Notes under the pieces: model-generated | What the model was told of the DNA's origin: nothing | Seen by the model: only the letters and a program-made list of their open reading frames with translations | Databases searched by the model: none | Assembly: GCF_049800955.1 (NCBI RefSeq) | Contig: NZ_JBNAGA010000001.1 | Span: 1,240,001 to 1,304,000, forward strand | Direction of reading: 5' to 3' | DNA: 64,000 nt | Source of the DNA: JAKVBH01 sp049800955 | GTDB taxonomy: Bacteria; Pseudomonadota; Alphaproteobacteria; Rhodobacterales; Rhodobacteraceae | Translations under genes and position numbers: made by a program | Shown: positions 1-7,742 of the stretch, in pieces | Layout of the letters: every line of letters begins with the position of its first letter | Position numbering within the stretch: the stretch's first letter is position 1

Positions 1-1140
1 TTGGGGCATTTTTTCGGAGCCGTCGGCCGCAATCTGGAGCGTTTCATGGGCGATGTTGGGATTGCGGAACCTCTCGATCAGCGCGTTACAATACTCTGGC
101 ACATCAATAGCGGCCAAGGGCGGCAGGGTCACGGCCGCCTGGTCAAGATGGTGGCGCACAATGGCCTCAAGGCATGGGTCGGCCATCACGTCGCGCACAT
201 AGGTCTTGCCCAAGAGCTGTCCCATGTAAGCAATCAGCGAGTGGCTGCCATTGAGCAGGCGCAGTTTCATTTTCTCGAACGCCGCGACATCATCGGTAAA
301 GATCGCGCCTGCTGCGTCCCAGGCCGGGCGTCCGGTGGGGAAATTGTCCTCGATGACCCATTGATGGAAACGCTCGGTTTCGATCGCCAGCGCATCGTCG
401 GTGCCCGTCAATTCCTGCGCGAGAGCGCGGGTGTCGTCGGTTTGGGCGGGTGTGATGCGGTCCACCATGGACGACGGGCAGGGGAGCGAGTCGGCGATCC
501 ATTGGCCCAAGTCGGTGCTGAGCCGATTGGCAAAGTCTATGATGCCCGCGCGCAGAAACGCGCCGTTGTCAGGCAGGTTGTCACAGCACAAAACCGTAAA
601 GGGCGCGATGCCAGCGGCGCGGCGGCGTTCAAGCGCCGTCACGATCAAGCCGAGGACGCCAACCGGCGCGTGCGCGCGGGCGAGGTCCTGCGCGATGACG
701 GGGTTGGAGAGATCGACGCCGCCGGTCGCGCGGTCGATGCCATAGCCCTTTTCGGTCACCGTGGTCGTGACCACGCGGATGGTCTCATCGCTCAGCACAT
801 CCAGAACCGCTTCCGGCTGGCTGCGCGCGCACAGCGCGTGGTCAATGCTGCCGATGATCTGCGCGCTTGTGCCGCCCACGCCTTTCTCAAGGAGCGTGAA
901 CAGCCCGTCCTGCGCGTTGAAATCCGTTGCAATCTGCGCGTTGCGCATGCTGACGCCGATGATTTTCCAGTCGCCCCCCTGCGCCGCCATCGCCGCATCA
1001 GTGTAGAACGCCTGATGCGCCTTGTGAAAGGCGCCAAGGCCCAGATGCACGATGCCTACGCCGCAAGCGGCGCGGTCATACGAAGGGGTCGCGGCGGTGT
1101 CGGGCAGGGACGCGATACTGCGGGCACCCAAACCCGTCAT
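1..1140 (-). CDS. uxuB: Fructuronate reductase / mannitol dehydrogenase family (partial, C-terminus off window)
   Basis: The reverse strand is open from an ATG at 1140 to the window edge, giving about 380 residues; the last ~100 residues of this ~480-residue family are missing. The family is NAD-dependent polyol/hexonate oxidoreductases; UxuB interconverts D-fructuronate and D-mannonate. Near the start is a Rossmann-type stretch GIVHLGLGAFHKAHQ, and further on KLRLLNGSHSLIAYMG, which carries the Lys-Asn-His catalytic signature. The start overlaps the uxuA stop (ATGA), so the two are translationally coupled and UxuB product feeds UxuA. A mannitol or arabinitol dehydrogenase would look similar; the uxuA neighbour decides for UxuB. 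Confidence 0.85.
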   Translation of the reverse strand, partial: MTGLGARSIASLPDTAATPSYDRAACGVGIVHLGLGAFHKAHQAFYTDAAMAAQGGDWKIIGVSMRNAQIATDFNAQDGLFTLLEKGVGGTSAQIIGSIDHALCARSQPEAVLDVLSDETIRVVTTTVTEKGYGIDRATGGVDLSNPVIAQDLARAHAPVGVLGLIVTALERRRAAGIAPFTVLCCDNLPDNGAFLRAGIIDFANRLSTDLGQWIADSLPCPSSMVDRITPAQTDDTRALAQELTGTDDALAIETERFHQWVIEDNFPTGRPAWDAAGAIFTDDVAAFEKMKLRLLNGSHSLIAYMGQLLGKTYVRDVMADPCLEAIVRHHLDQAAVTLPPLAAIDVPEYCNALIERFRNPNIAHETLQIAADGSEKMPQ

Positions 1141-2348
1141 GCTGCCGACCTTGGGTGGGACAGTGCCTCCATGATGCCGCGCAACTCGGCCAGCCCCTTG
1201 AGGCGGCCGACGGCGGGATAGCCCGGCTGGCTGTTCTGGCCCAGGTCGCTCAGGATGTCTTGTCCATGGTCGGGGCGGAAGGGGATGTTGCAATCGCTGC
1301 GTCCTTGGGCCTCGCGGCGCCGCTCCTCTTCCAGAATGGCGGCGATCAGATCTACCATATCCGTCTCGCCCTCAAGGTGAGCGGCCTCGTGGAAGGAATT
1401 CGGCAAGCCTTCGGTTTCGCGGCGGACGTTGCGCAGGTGCACGAAATGCACCCGCGCGCCAAGGCGGCGCATCATGCCCGGCAGGTCATTGTCCGGGCGC
1501 ACGCCGAGCGAGCCGCTGCACAGGGTGATCCCGTTCGCTGGCGATGGCACGGCGTCCATCAGACGGGCGTAATCCTCTTCGGTGGACATGATGCGCGGCA
1601 GGCCCAGTAGGGCGAAGGGCGGATCATCGGGGTGGCAGCACAGACGCGCGCCGACCTCCTCGGCCACGGGCACGACCTCGCTCAGGAAATCAATCTGGTG
1701 TTGGCGCAAACGGTCCGCGTCGATCTTGCCATAGGCGTCCAGATGAGTGCGCAGATCGTCGAGGGAATACCCTTCCTCGGCGCCGGGCAGGCCGCAGATC
1801 ACGTTCTGCATCAGCGCATCAAGATCAGCGTCATTCATGGTGTCGCGGCGGTCCTGTGCCTGACGCACAACGTCGGCGGGGAAATCATCGCGCGCCCCAT
1901 CGCGGGCCAGCACGAAGATGTCGAAGATGGCGAAATCGATCAGGTCAAAGCGCATGCATCTGGCGCCGTTGGCCAGCTCAAAGCCCAGATCTGTCCGCGT
2001 CCAATCCAGCACAGGCATGAAATTGTAGCAGATCACGGGTATGCCGGCCTGCGCGAGGTTTCGAATGCTTTGCTTGTAGTTTTCGATATGCGCGCGCCAG
2101 TCGCCAGTCTGTTGCTTGATGTTTTCTGACACCGGCAGGCTTTCAACGACGTTCCACACCAGAGTGGTGGGCTCGCCGTCTGGCGTTTGCTCGATCTGGC
2201 GCTGCCGCAGGCGGATGTCCTCGTCAGACCAGACCACCCCGTTGGGAATGTGATGCAGCGCGCTGACGACGCCTGTGACGCCCGCCTGTCGCATATCGGG
2301 AATCGAAACCGTGTCCTTCGGTCCGAACCAACGCCAAGATTGCTGCAT
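1137..2348 (-). CDS. uxuA: Mannonate dehydratase
   Basis: 403 residues. UxuA dehydrates D-mannonate to 2-keto-3-deoxygluconate (KDG) in the cytoplasm. The N-terminus MQQSWRWFGPKDTVSIPDM and the internal CCHPDDPPFALLGLPRI and GSLGVRPDND stretches are typical of the UxuA TIM-barrel family. The ATG at 2348 is chosen over an upstream in-frame start because the family begins exactly at MxxxWRWFGP; the 33 extra upstream codons are not family sequence. It is the first gene of a minus-strand pair with uxuB (4-bp overlap) and is divergent from the GntR regulator, which probably controls it through the shared 127-bp gap. Confidence 0.93.
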   Translation of the reverse strand: MQQSWRWFGPKDTVSIPDMRQAGVTGVVSALHHIPNGVVWSDEDIRLRQRQIEQTPDGEPTTLVWNVVESLPVSENIKQQTGDWRAHIENYKQSIRNLAQAGIPVICYNFMPVLDWTRTDLGFELANGARCMRFDLIDFAIFDIFVLARDGARDDFPADVVRQAQDRRDTMNDADLDALMQNVICGLPGAEEGYSLDDLRTHLDAYGKIDADRLRQHQIDFLSEVVPVAEEVGARLCCHPDDPPFALLGLPRIMSTEEDYARLMDAVPSPANGITLCSGSLGVRPDNDLPGMMRRLGARVHFVHLRNVRRETEGLPNSFHEAAHLEGETDMVDLIAAILEEERRREAQGRSDCNIPFRPDHGQDILSDLGQNSQPGYPAVGRLKGLAELRGIMEALSHPRSAA

Positions 2349-2424
2349 GTTGTCCTCCGCTGCGATGTGTAACGCATTGAAACTATTGATGACCTGAAGG
2401 GCCTTTGCAAATCCTAACATTTTG

Positions 2425-2454
2425 TTGACTTGTATGGAAGTAGGCAAGTATAGA
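2425..2454 (+). promoter_or_regulatory. Candidate sigma-70-type promoter of the GntR regulator
   Basis: TTGACT (2425-2430), an 18-bp spacer, then TATAGA (2449-2454). The predicted transcript would begin about 2460, just before the GGGAGG ribosome-binding site, giving a very short leader. It lies in the gap shared with uxuA. Confidence 0.5.
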
Positions 2455-2475
2455 AAGGGCGGGAGGATTTTGATT

Positions 2476-3201
2476 GTGGACTTGGTCGACGTTGAGGGAT
2501 GGACGCTGGATCACCGCAGGGCCGTGAGCCCGCAATTGCGCGCCATTCTGCGAAGCCGCATCATCCGCAATGATCTGCGCCCCATGTCGCGCCTGTCCGA
2601 ACCCGAACTTGCAAAGGAATACGGCGTCAGCCGCCAGCCGGTCCGCGAGGCCTTCATCACTTTGATGAACGAAGGCCTGGTCGAGGTCCGCCCCCAGCGC
2701 GGCACCTATGTGTGCAAGATCGACTACAACGCCGTGTTGAACGCGCGCTTTGTGCGCGAAGCGGTTGAGGCCGACATCGTCCGCAAACTTGCATCCGAGG
2801 ATGATGCAAACCTGATCAGGGAATTGCGCAGGCAGCTGACGATGCAAAAGGATGTCGCCAAGGACGCGCCCGAGAAATTCATGGAGCTGGACGAACAGTT
2901 TCACATGACCCTGGCGCAAGGGGCCGGGTTTGCGAAATCCTGGGACTTCCTGGAAGGCATCAAGTCGCAGATGGACCGTGTGCGCTTCATCACCTTCGAG
3001 GAATTCCCGATTTCCAAGTTGATCGATCAGCATGAACGCATCGTCGACTTCATCGAGCAAAAGACTGTGAGCGGAGCAGAGGACGCCATGCGCGACCATC
3101 TGCGCGAGATTCTCAACAGTCTGCCGCGTGTTCAGGACCTCTACCCTGATTACTTCGAAAATTCGCGCGGTCCGTCCCGCGAAGACATGCCAAAACCCTA
3201 G
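2476..3201 (+). CDS. GntR-family (FadR subfamily) transcriptional regulator
   Basis: 241 residues from a GTG at 2476, chosen because GGGAGG lies about 9 bases upstream; in-frame TTG codons at 2422 and 2470 are poorer. It has an N-terminal winged helix with the GntR signature LAKEYGVSRQPVREAF and GLVEVRPQRGTYV, then an all-helical FCD effector domain (VREAVEADIVRKL, LDEQFHMTLA, HERIVDFIE, MRDHLREIL) with the acidic/His residues that usually bind metal or carboxylate ligands. By position it should regulate uxuAB and the downstream TRAP genes in response to a sugar acid such as D-fructuronate, D-mannonate or L-gulonate. Only 12 bp separate it from dctP, so it may be autoregulated with the transporter. 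Confidence 0.88.
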   Translation: MDLVDVEGWTLDHRRAVSPQLRAILRSRIIRNDLRPMSRLSEPELAKEYGVSRQPVREAFITLMNEGLVEVRPQRGTYVCKIDYNAVLNARFVREAVEADIVRKLASEDDANLIRELRRQLTMQKDVAKDAPEKFMELDEQFHMTLAQGAGFAKSWDFLEGIKSQMDRVRFITFEEFPISKLIDQHERIVDFIEQKTVSGAEDAMRDHLREILNSLPRVQDLYPDYFENSRGPSREDMPKP

Positions 3202-3213
3202 GAGGAGATTACC

Positions 3214-4191
3214 ATGGGCCTTATTTCGAAATTTACCACACTGGCAGCCGCAAGCTGCATGGCGCTGGCCACCGGCACCGCCGCGTTCAGCCAGGAAATG
3301 ACACTGAAGCTCGGCCACCTGGCCAATGAAGAAAACTCCTGGCATCTCGCCGCTGTTCGCTTCGGCGAAGAACTCAGCGCGCGCACGGACGGCCGCATTG
3401 CGGTTCAGGTCTTCCCCAACGAATCTCTGGGCAAGGAGATTGACCTGATCAACGGCATGCAGCTGGGCACCGTGGACATGACGATCACGGGTGAAAGCCT
3501 GCAAAACTGGGCACCGATGGCAGCCCTGCTGGCCGTACCCTACGCCTATCGCTCGCTGGAGCATATGGATGAGGTCGCCAGCGGCGAGATCGGCGCGCAG
3601 ATCAAGGAACAGATCATCTCAAAAGCGCAAGTGCGCCCGATTGCCCATTTCGCACGCGGCCCGCGCAACCTGACATCCCAGCGCCCGATTGAATCGCCCG
3701 CGGATCTCAACGGCATGAAAATGCGTGTGCCCAACGTGCCATTGTTCGTTGATGTCTGGTCGGCTCTCGGTGCGTCCCCCACACCCATGGCCTTCTCCGA
3801 AGTCTTTACATCGCTGCAAAGCGGCGTGATCGACGGGCAGGAGAACCCGCTCGCGCTGATCCGCTCTGCCAACTTCAACGAAGTGCAGGGCTACGTGAAC
3901 CAGACCGAGCATGTGCGCTCCTGGATCTACCTGACGATTGCCGAGTCCACATGGGGCAAGCTGTCTGAGGACGATCAGGCCGCCGTCATGGAAGCTGCCG
4001 CCGCCGCACAGGAATACGAGCGCGGCCTGCTGCTGGACAGCCTTGCCGCCGACCGGGCCTACCTTGAGGAAAACGGCATGACCTTCGTCGAGGTTGATGG
4101 CGCGGCCTTCCAGGCGGCTGCACGTGACGCGGTCCTTGCCAATGTCAGCGACGAGATCAAGCCTATCGTCGAGGGCCTGTTCGCAAACTAA
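3214..4191 (+). CDS. dctP: TRAP transporter substrate-binding protein (DctP family)
   Basis: 325 residues with a Sec signal peptide ending near TAAFSQE. The mature part has the DctP fold signatures (LKLGHLANEENSWHLAA, NGMQLGTVDMTITG, RVPNVPLFVDVWSALGASP and the FTSLQSGVIDGQENP box). It binds the substrate in the periplasm and delivers it to DctQM. A strong AGGAGG lies just upstream of the ATG. The conserved Arg of the family that grips the substrate carboxylate fits MRVPNV. From context the ligand is probably a hexonate or hexuronate, but specificity cannot be read from sequence. Confidence 0.92.
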   Translation: MGLISKFTTLAAASCMALATGTAAFSQEMTLKLGHLANEENSWHLAAVRFGEELSARTDGRIAVQVFPNESLGKEIDLINGMQLGTVDMTITGESLQNWAPMAALLAVPYAYRSLEHMDEVASGEIGAQIKEQIISKAQVRPIAHFARGPRNLTSQRPIESPADLNGMKMRVPNVPLFVDVWSALGASPTPMAFSEVFTSLQSGVIDGQENPLALIRSANFNEVQGYVNQTEHVRSWIYLTIAESTWGKLSEDDQAAVMEAAAAAQEYERGLLLDSLAADRAYLEENGMTFVEVDGAAFQAAARDAVLANVSDEIKPIVEGLFAN

Positions 4192-4212
4192 GCGCACCTG
4201 CCTGACAACACG

Positions 4213-4243
4213 GGGAATTGCCGGCGACGGGTCGGCAATTCCC
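4213..4243 (+). promoter_or_regulatory. Perfect hairpin between dctP and dctQ
   Basis: GGGAATTGCCG (4213-4223) and CGGCAATTCCC (4233-4243) form a perfect 11-bp stem with a 9-base loop. No T-run follows, so this is more likely an mRNA 3'-end stabiliser or partial attenuator, allowing excess binding protein over the membrane subunits, than a full terminator. Confidence 0.7.
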
Positions 4244-4283
4244 ATCCCCAAAATCGGAACCCGCCGCAACCGGAAGTCATCCC

Positions 4284-4781
4284 ATGGCCAGAATTGAGAG
4301 CTTTGTTTATACCCTCTGCCGCATCGGCGTCGGGGTCTCGTTTTTCGTCTTGATCGTGACGGTTCTGACGCAGGTTCTTGGGCGTTCGTTCGGATCGTCC
4401 CCGATCTGGACCGAGGAGCTGACCCGGTTCTCCATGCTCTACATGGTTGCCTTCGGCGCGGGCCTGTCGCTGCGTTCGGGCGATCTGGTCAATGTCGATG
4501 TGGTCTGTGAAAACCTGCCGGGCAAGTGGCCCTGGCGGCTGCGGCTGGTCGCGGCCACGCTGACGGCGCTTCTGTGTGCCTATCTCATTCTGCCCGCGTG
4601 GAAATACGTGTCCATCGGTGCGATGCAAACATCCCCGGCCATGACCCTGCGGATGGATTACGTGCACTTCACGGTCTTCGGGCTGCTTGTGACCCTTCTC
4701 CTTTTCTCCGCCTTCAGGGTTATCGGCATGCTCTTTGCCGGTCGTGACGGGAAAGCGGACGTGCGCGAGGATATCGTCTGA
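4284..4781 (+). CDS. dctQ: TRAP transporter small membrane subunit (DctQ family)
   Basis: 165 residues with four predicted membrane helices: one near 10-32, one around SMLYMVAFGAGLSL, one at LTALLCAYLILPAW and a C-terminal one at FTVFGLLVTLLLFSAF. WTEELTRFSMLYMVAFGAG is the usual DctQ signature. The ATG at 4284 is used because upstream codons cross the dctP-dctQ hairpin. Its TGA overlaps the dctM ATG by one base. It forms the membrane complex with DctM that uses the sodium gradient. Confidence 0.9.
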   Translation: MARIESFVYTLCRIGVGVSFFVLIVTVLTQVLGRSFGSSPIWTEELTRFSMLYMVAFGAGLSLRSGDLVNVDVVCENLPGKWPWRLRLVAATLTALLCAYLILPAWKYVSIGAMQTSPAMTLRMDYVHFTVFGLLVTLLLFSAFRVIGMLFAGRDGKADVREDIV

Positions 4782-6058
4782 TGGGCCTTACAATCTTGAT
4801 CCTCGTGTTTGTCGTCGGGCTTGTGATTGGTCTGCCCGTCGCTGTGACGCTGGGCGTGAGCTCGCTCAGCTATCTGCTGGTCATGGGCATCCCCCCGGTG
4901 GTGATGCCGCAGAAGATGTATGCGGGCATGGATGTCTTCGTCCTGCTCAGCATTCCCGGCTTTATCCTGGCTGGCAACCTGATGAACCGGGGCGGCATAA
5001 CCGAACGCATCATCCGGTTCGCCAATTCGCTGGTGGGCTGGATCAGGGGCGGCCTTGGCCTGACCAATGTCGGCGCCTCGATGCTGTTTGGCGGCATCAC
5101 GGGCACAGCCGTGGCGGATGCCGCCTCAATCGGAGGCGTGATGATCCCGGGCATGAAAAAAGCGGGCTATCCAGCCGATTTCTCCGCCGCCGTGACCGCT
5201 GCATCCTCCACCGTGGGGCCAATCATTCCGCCCAGTGTGCCGATGATCATCGTCGGTGCGCTCTCGGGCATTTCCGTGGGCAAGATGTTCCTGGCCGGTG
5301 CCATTCCCGGCATTCTGATGGGCGTGGCGATGATGGTCACGACTTACCTGATCGCCCGCAAGAAGAACTTCCCGAAACAGGACTGGCAAGGCGTCGGCGA
5401 AATCGGCAAGTCATTCGCGGGGGCCTTCTGGGCGCTCGCGATGACGGGGATCATCCTCTACGGCCTGCTCAGCGGGATCGCCACGCCGACCGAAACCGCC
5501 ATTGTGGCCTCTGTCTATGCCATGGTGATCGGGCTGTTCATTTACCGTGAGCTGCCCTTCATGGAGATCCCCCGGATCGTCGTGGACAGTGCGGTATCGG
5601 CCACGGGCATCCTGCTGCTGGTGGGCTTTGCCAATGTCTTTGGCTGGATTTTGGTGTCCGAACAGATCCCGCAGGCAATTGCCGCGGCGGTTCTGTCGAT
5701 GACCGACAACAAATTCCTCGTGATCCTGATCATCAACATCCTGCTGTTGCTGGTGGGGATGTTCATGGAAACGATTGCGGCGCTGATCATCCTGTTCGTG
5801 CCGTTGCTGGCGTTGGCCGTCGCGGTCGATATCGAGCCTTTGCATTTCGCGACCTTCGCGGTTCTCAACCTGATGATTGGCCTGACAACGCCGCCGCTTG
5901 GTGTGTGCCTCTTCGTCTGCGCGGGTATCGCGCGCTTGCCGCTGACGCCGGTCGTCATCGCGATCCTGCCCTTCCTGTTTACCAACATCATCGTGTTGTT
6001 GTTGGTATCCTACGTGCCTGCGATATCGACATGGCTGCCCTCCGTCCTTATGCCCTAG
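4781..6058 (+). CDS. dctM: TRAP transporter large permease subunit (DctM family)
   Basis: 425 residues and about 12 hydrophobic segments, the normal length for DctM. Characteristic motifs are PGFILAGNLMNRGGI, GASMLFGGITGTAVADAASIG and AASSTVGPIIPPSVPMI, the two re-entrant regions of the elevator transport domain, repeated as IGLTTPPLGVCLFV near the C-terminus. It carries the substrate with sodium across the inner membrane. It is coupled to dctQ by a one-base overlap and is followed 8 bp later by the dehydrogenase gene. Confidence 0.93.
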   Translation: MGLTILILVFVVGLVIGLPVAVTLGVSSLSYLLVMGIPPVVMPQKMYAGMDVFVLLSIPGFILAGNLMNRGGITERIIRFANSLVGWIRGGLGLTNVGASMLFGGITGTAVADAASIGGVMIPGMKKAGYPADFSAAVTAASSTVGPIIPPSVPMIIVGALSGISVGKMFLAGAIPGILMGVAMMVTTYLIARKKNFPKQDWQGVGEIGKSFAGAFWALAMTGIILYGLLSGIATPTETAIVASVYAMVIGLFIYRELPFMEIPRIVVDSAVSATGILLLVGFANVFGWILVSEQIPQAIAAAVLSMTDNKFLVILIINILLLLVGMFMETIAALIILFVPLLALAVAVDIEPLHFATFAVLNLMIGLTTPPLGVCLFVCAGIARLPLTPVVIAILPFLFTNIIVLLLVSYVPAISTWLPSVLMP

Positions 6059-6066
6059 GAAACATC

Positions 6067-7116
6067 ATGACCGTCAAAGCCTGTGTCCTTCACAAACAAA
6101 ACGATCTGCGCATTGATGACGTTGCCTTGGCCGATCTTGGCCCGGATGACGTCTGCGTGGCCATGTCCTATGGCGGGATTTGCGGCTCGGACATGCATTA
6201 CTACCAGCACGGAGGCTTTGGCCCTGTGCGTGTTGTCGAACCAATCATTCTGGGCCACGAAGTCTCCGGCGTGATCGAGGCCGTGGGCGCGGATGTGCGC
6301 GACCTCGAGGTGGGCGACCGCGTCGCCGTCAGCCCCAGCCAGCCCTGCTTTGACTGCGCCTACTGCGCCCGTGAGGAGTTTCAGCATTGCGTCAACATGT
6401 GTTTCATGGGCTCGGCGCGCACGGTGCCCCATGTCCAGGGGGGCTTTCGCTCCAAAATGGTGACGGGGCAGGGCCAGTGCTTCAAAATCGGCAAGGATAC
6501 CCCGCTGGCCAATGCCGCCTGCAGCGAGCCTCTGGCGGTGTGCCTGCACGCGGCGGCACAGGCGGGGCCGCTGGCGGGCAGACAGGTTCTCGTGACTGGC
6601 GCGGGCCCGATTGGCGCGCTCTGCGTGGCGGTTGCCAGGATGCACGGCGCCGACAGTATCGTGGTGACCGACCTGTTCGATTTCACGCTGGCTGTCTCCG
6701 AAAAGATGGGCGCGACACAGACCATCAACATTGGCGCCGATCAAAATGGCATATCCGATCACGTGGCCAAACACGGCCCCTTCGATGTGGTCTTTGAATG
6801 CTCCGCTGCGGAACCGGCAATCCTGTCTGCCATCGCGGCCGTGCGCCCGCGTGGCACCATCGTGCAGGTGGGCGTCGCTGGAAGTCTGAGCCTGCCGATC
6901 AACGCCATCGTGGGCAAAGAGATCAACTTCAAGGGCACCCACCGCTTCCACCCCGAGTTCGAACAGGCGGTGGATCTGATTGATCGCGGCGTGATCGACG
7001 TGACACCGATCGTGACACAGACCTATCCCCTCGAAGACGCAGTTGAAGCCTTCCAAACAGCGACCAACCGCGAGAAGGCAGTGAAGGTACAGCTCAAGCT
7101 CGATGGCATGATCTGA
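6067..7116 (+). CDS. Zinc-dependent medium-chain dehydrogenase, L-idonate/L-gulonate 5-dehydrogenase type
   Basis: 349 residues. Catalytic-zinc residues are visible in GGICGSDMHYY (Cys39) and LGHEVSG; the four-Cys structural-zinc lobe is at CFDCAYCAREEFQHC; the NAD-binding loop is VTGAGPIGAL. The family oxidises secondary alcohols of sugar acids or polyols. The ATG at 6067 follows AGGA 8 bp after the dctM stop, so it is in the TRAP operon. Beside UxuA and UxuB the most economical role is L-gulonate to D-fructuronate (RspB-like) or L-idonate to 5-ketogluconate (IdnD). The sequence alone does not settle which. Confidence 0.82.
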   Translation: MTVKACVLHKQNDLRIDDVALADLGPDDVCVAMSYGGICGSDMHYYQHGGFGPVRVVEPIILGHEVSGVIEAVGADVRDLEVGDRVAVSPSQPCFDCAYCAREEFQHCVNMCFMGSARTVPHVQGGFRSKMVTGQGQCFKIGKDTPLANAACSEPLAVCLHAAAQAGPLAGRQVLVTGAGPIGALCVAVARMHGADSIVVTDLFDFTLAVSEKMGATQTINIGADQNGISDHVAKHGPFDVVFECSAAEPAILSAIAAVRPRGTIVQVGVAGSLSLPINAIVGKEINFKGTHRFHPEFEQAVDLIDRGVIDVTPIVTQTYPLEDAVEAFQTATNREKAVKVQLKLDGMI

Positions 7117-7742
7117 CCTCTGCCCCGCCGGATCACCCGCGTCGGTGAGGCACGGAGTGTCGTGGGGGACACGCTGACCGCCACGCTCCGTTTGCGTCCC
7201 GCGCAGCCTGATCTGCAAAGGGGGCATGACATGGGTGCACAATATGGCTGCAAAGGGCGGAAACCGTATCTGGGAACAGATGCGTGCTCGTATTGAGACC
7301 AAGGGGCCCTCATCCGACGCTGTCCAACGCCATGACGCAATGCGCAACGGGAGCCCGTCCATGTCCAGCGGTCCCTTTCGAGAGCGTCGCTTCAGCGGTG
7401 AGCGCCAGAAACGTCGGCGTGTGGCAGATGTTTCAAAGTGGTCCGACCTGCAAATTCAGCGCTCGGCACGAGGTCGATGTCGTCTATGTGGCGGCAATTG
7501 CTTTGGCGGTCCGACGCGGATCGTGGAGGGTAGCGGCTGGTCTGGCGCAGGAAGCCGCGTGGAAATCGCTCCTCCTTTGTCGGTCTGTCCAACTATCGGC
7601 CACCCTTGTGGGAGGAGGTCGACGCCAGTGATAGCGTTTCAGGCGGCCGTCTGGGTTTGTCCCAAAGGCGATGTCGCAGGGACCCGACGTCCCGTCGGCC
7701 CGCAATTTCACGTCCATAGTGAAGGCCTGCCGCGCATCGGGA
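7117..7742 (+). other. 626-bp stretch with no convincing gene
   Basis: It lies between the dehydrogenase and the acyl-CoA ligase, which ends facing it. Overlapping short ORFs occur in several frames, but none has a ribosome-binding site, a recognisable family motif or consistent Rhodobacteraceae codon usage. It may be a decayed gene or insertion; no inverted-repeat ends or transposase motifs are seen. Confidence 0.6.

Noticed and set aside
1..1221. A 406-codon plus-strand frame over the window start
   Set aside because: The opposite strand encodes UxuB with clear catalytic motifs; the plus-strand product matches nothing.
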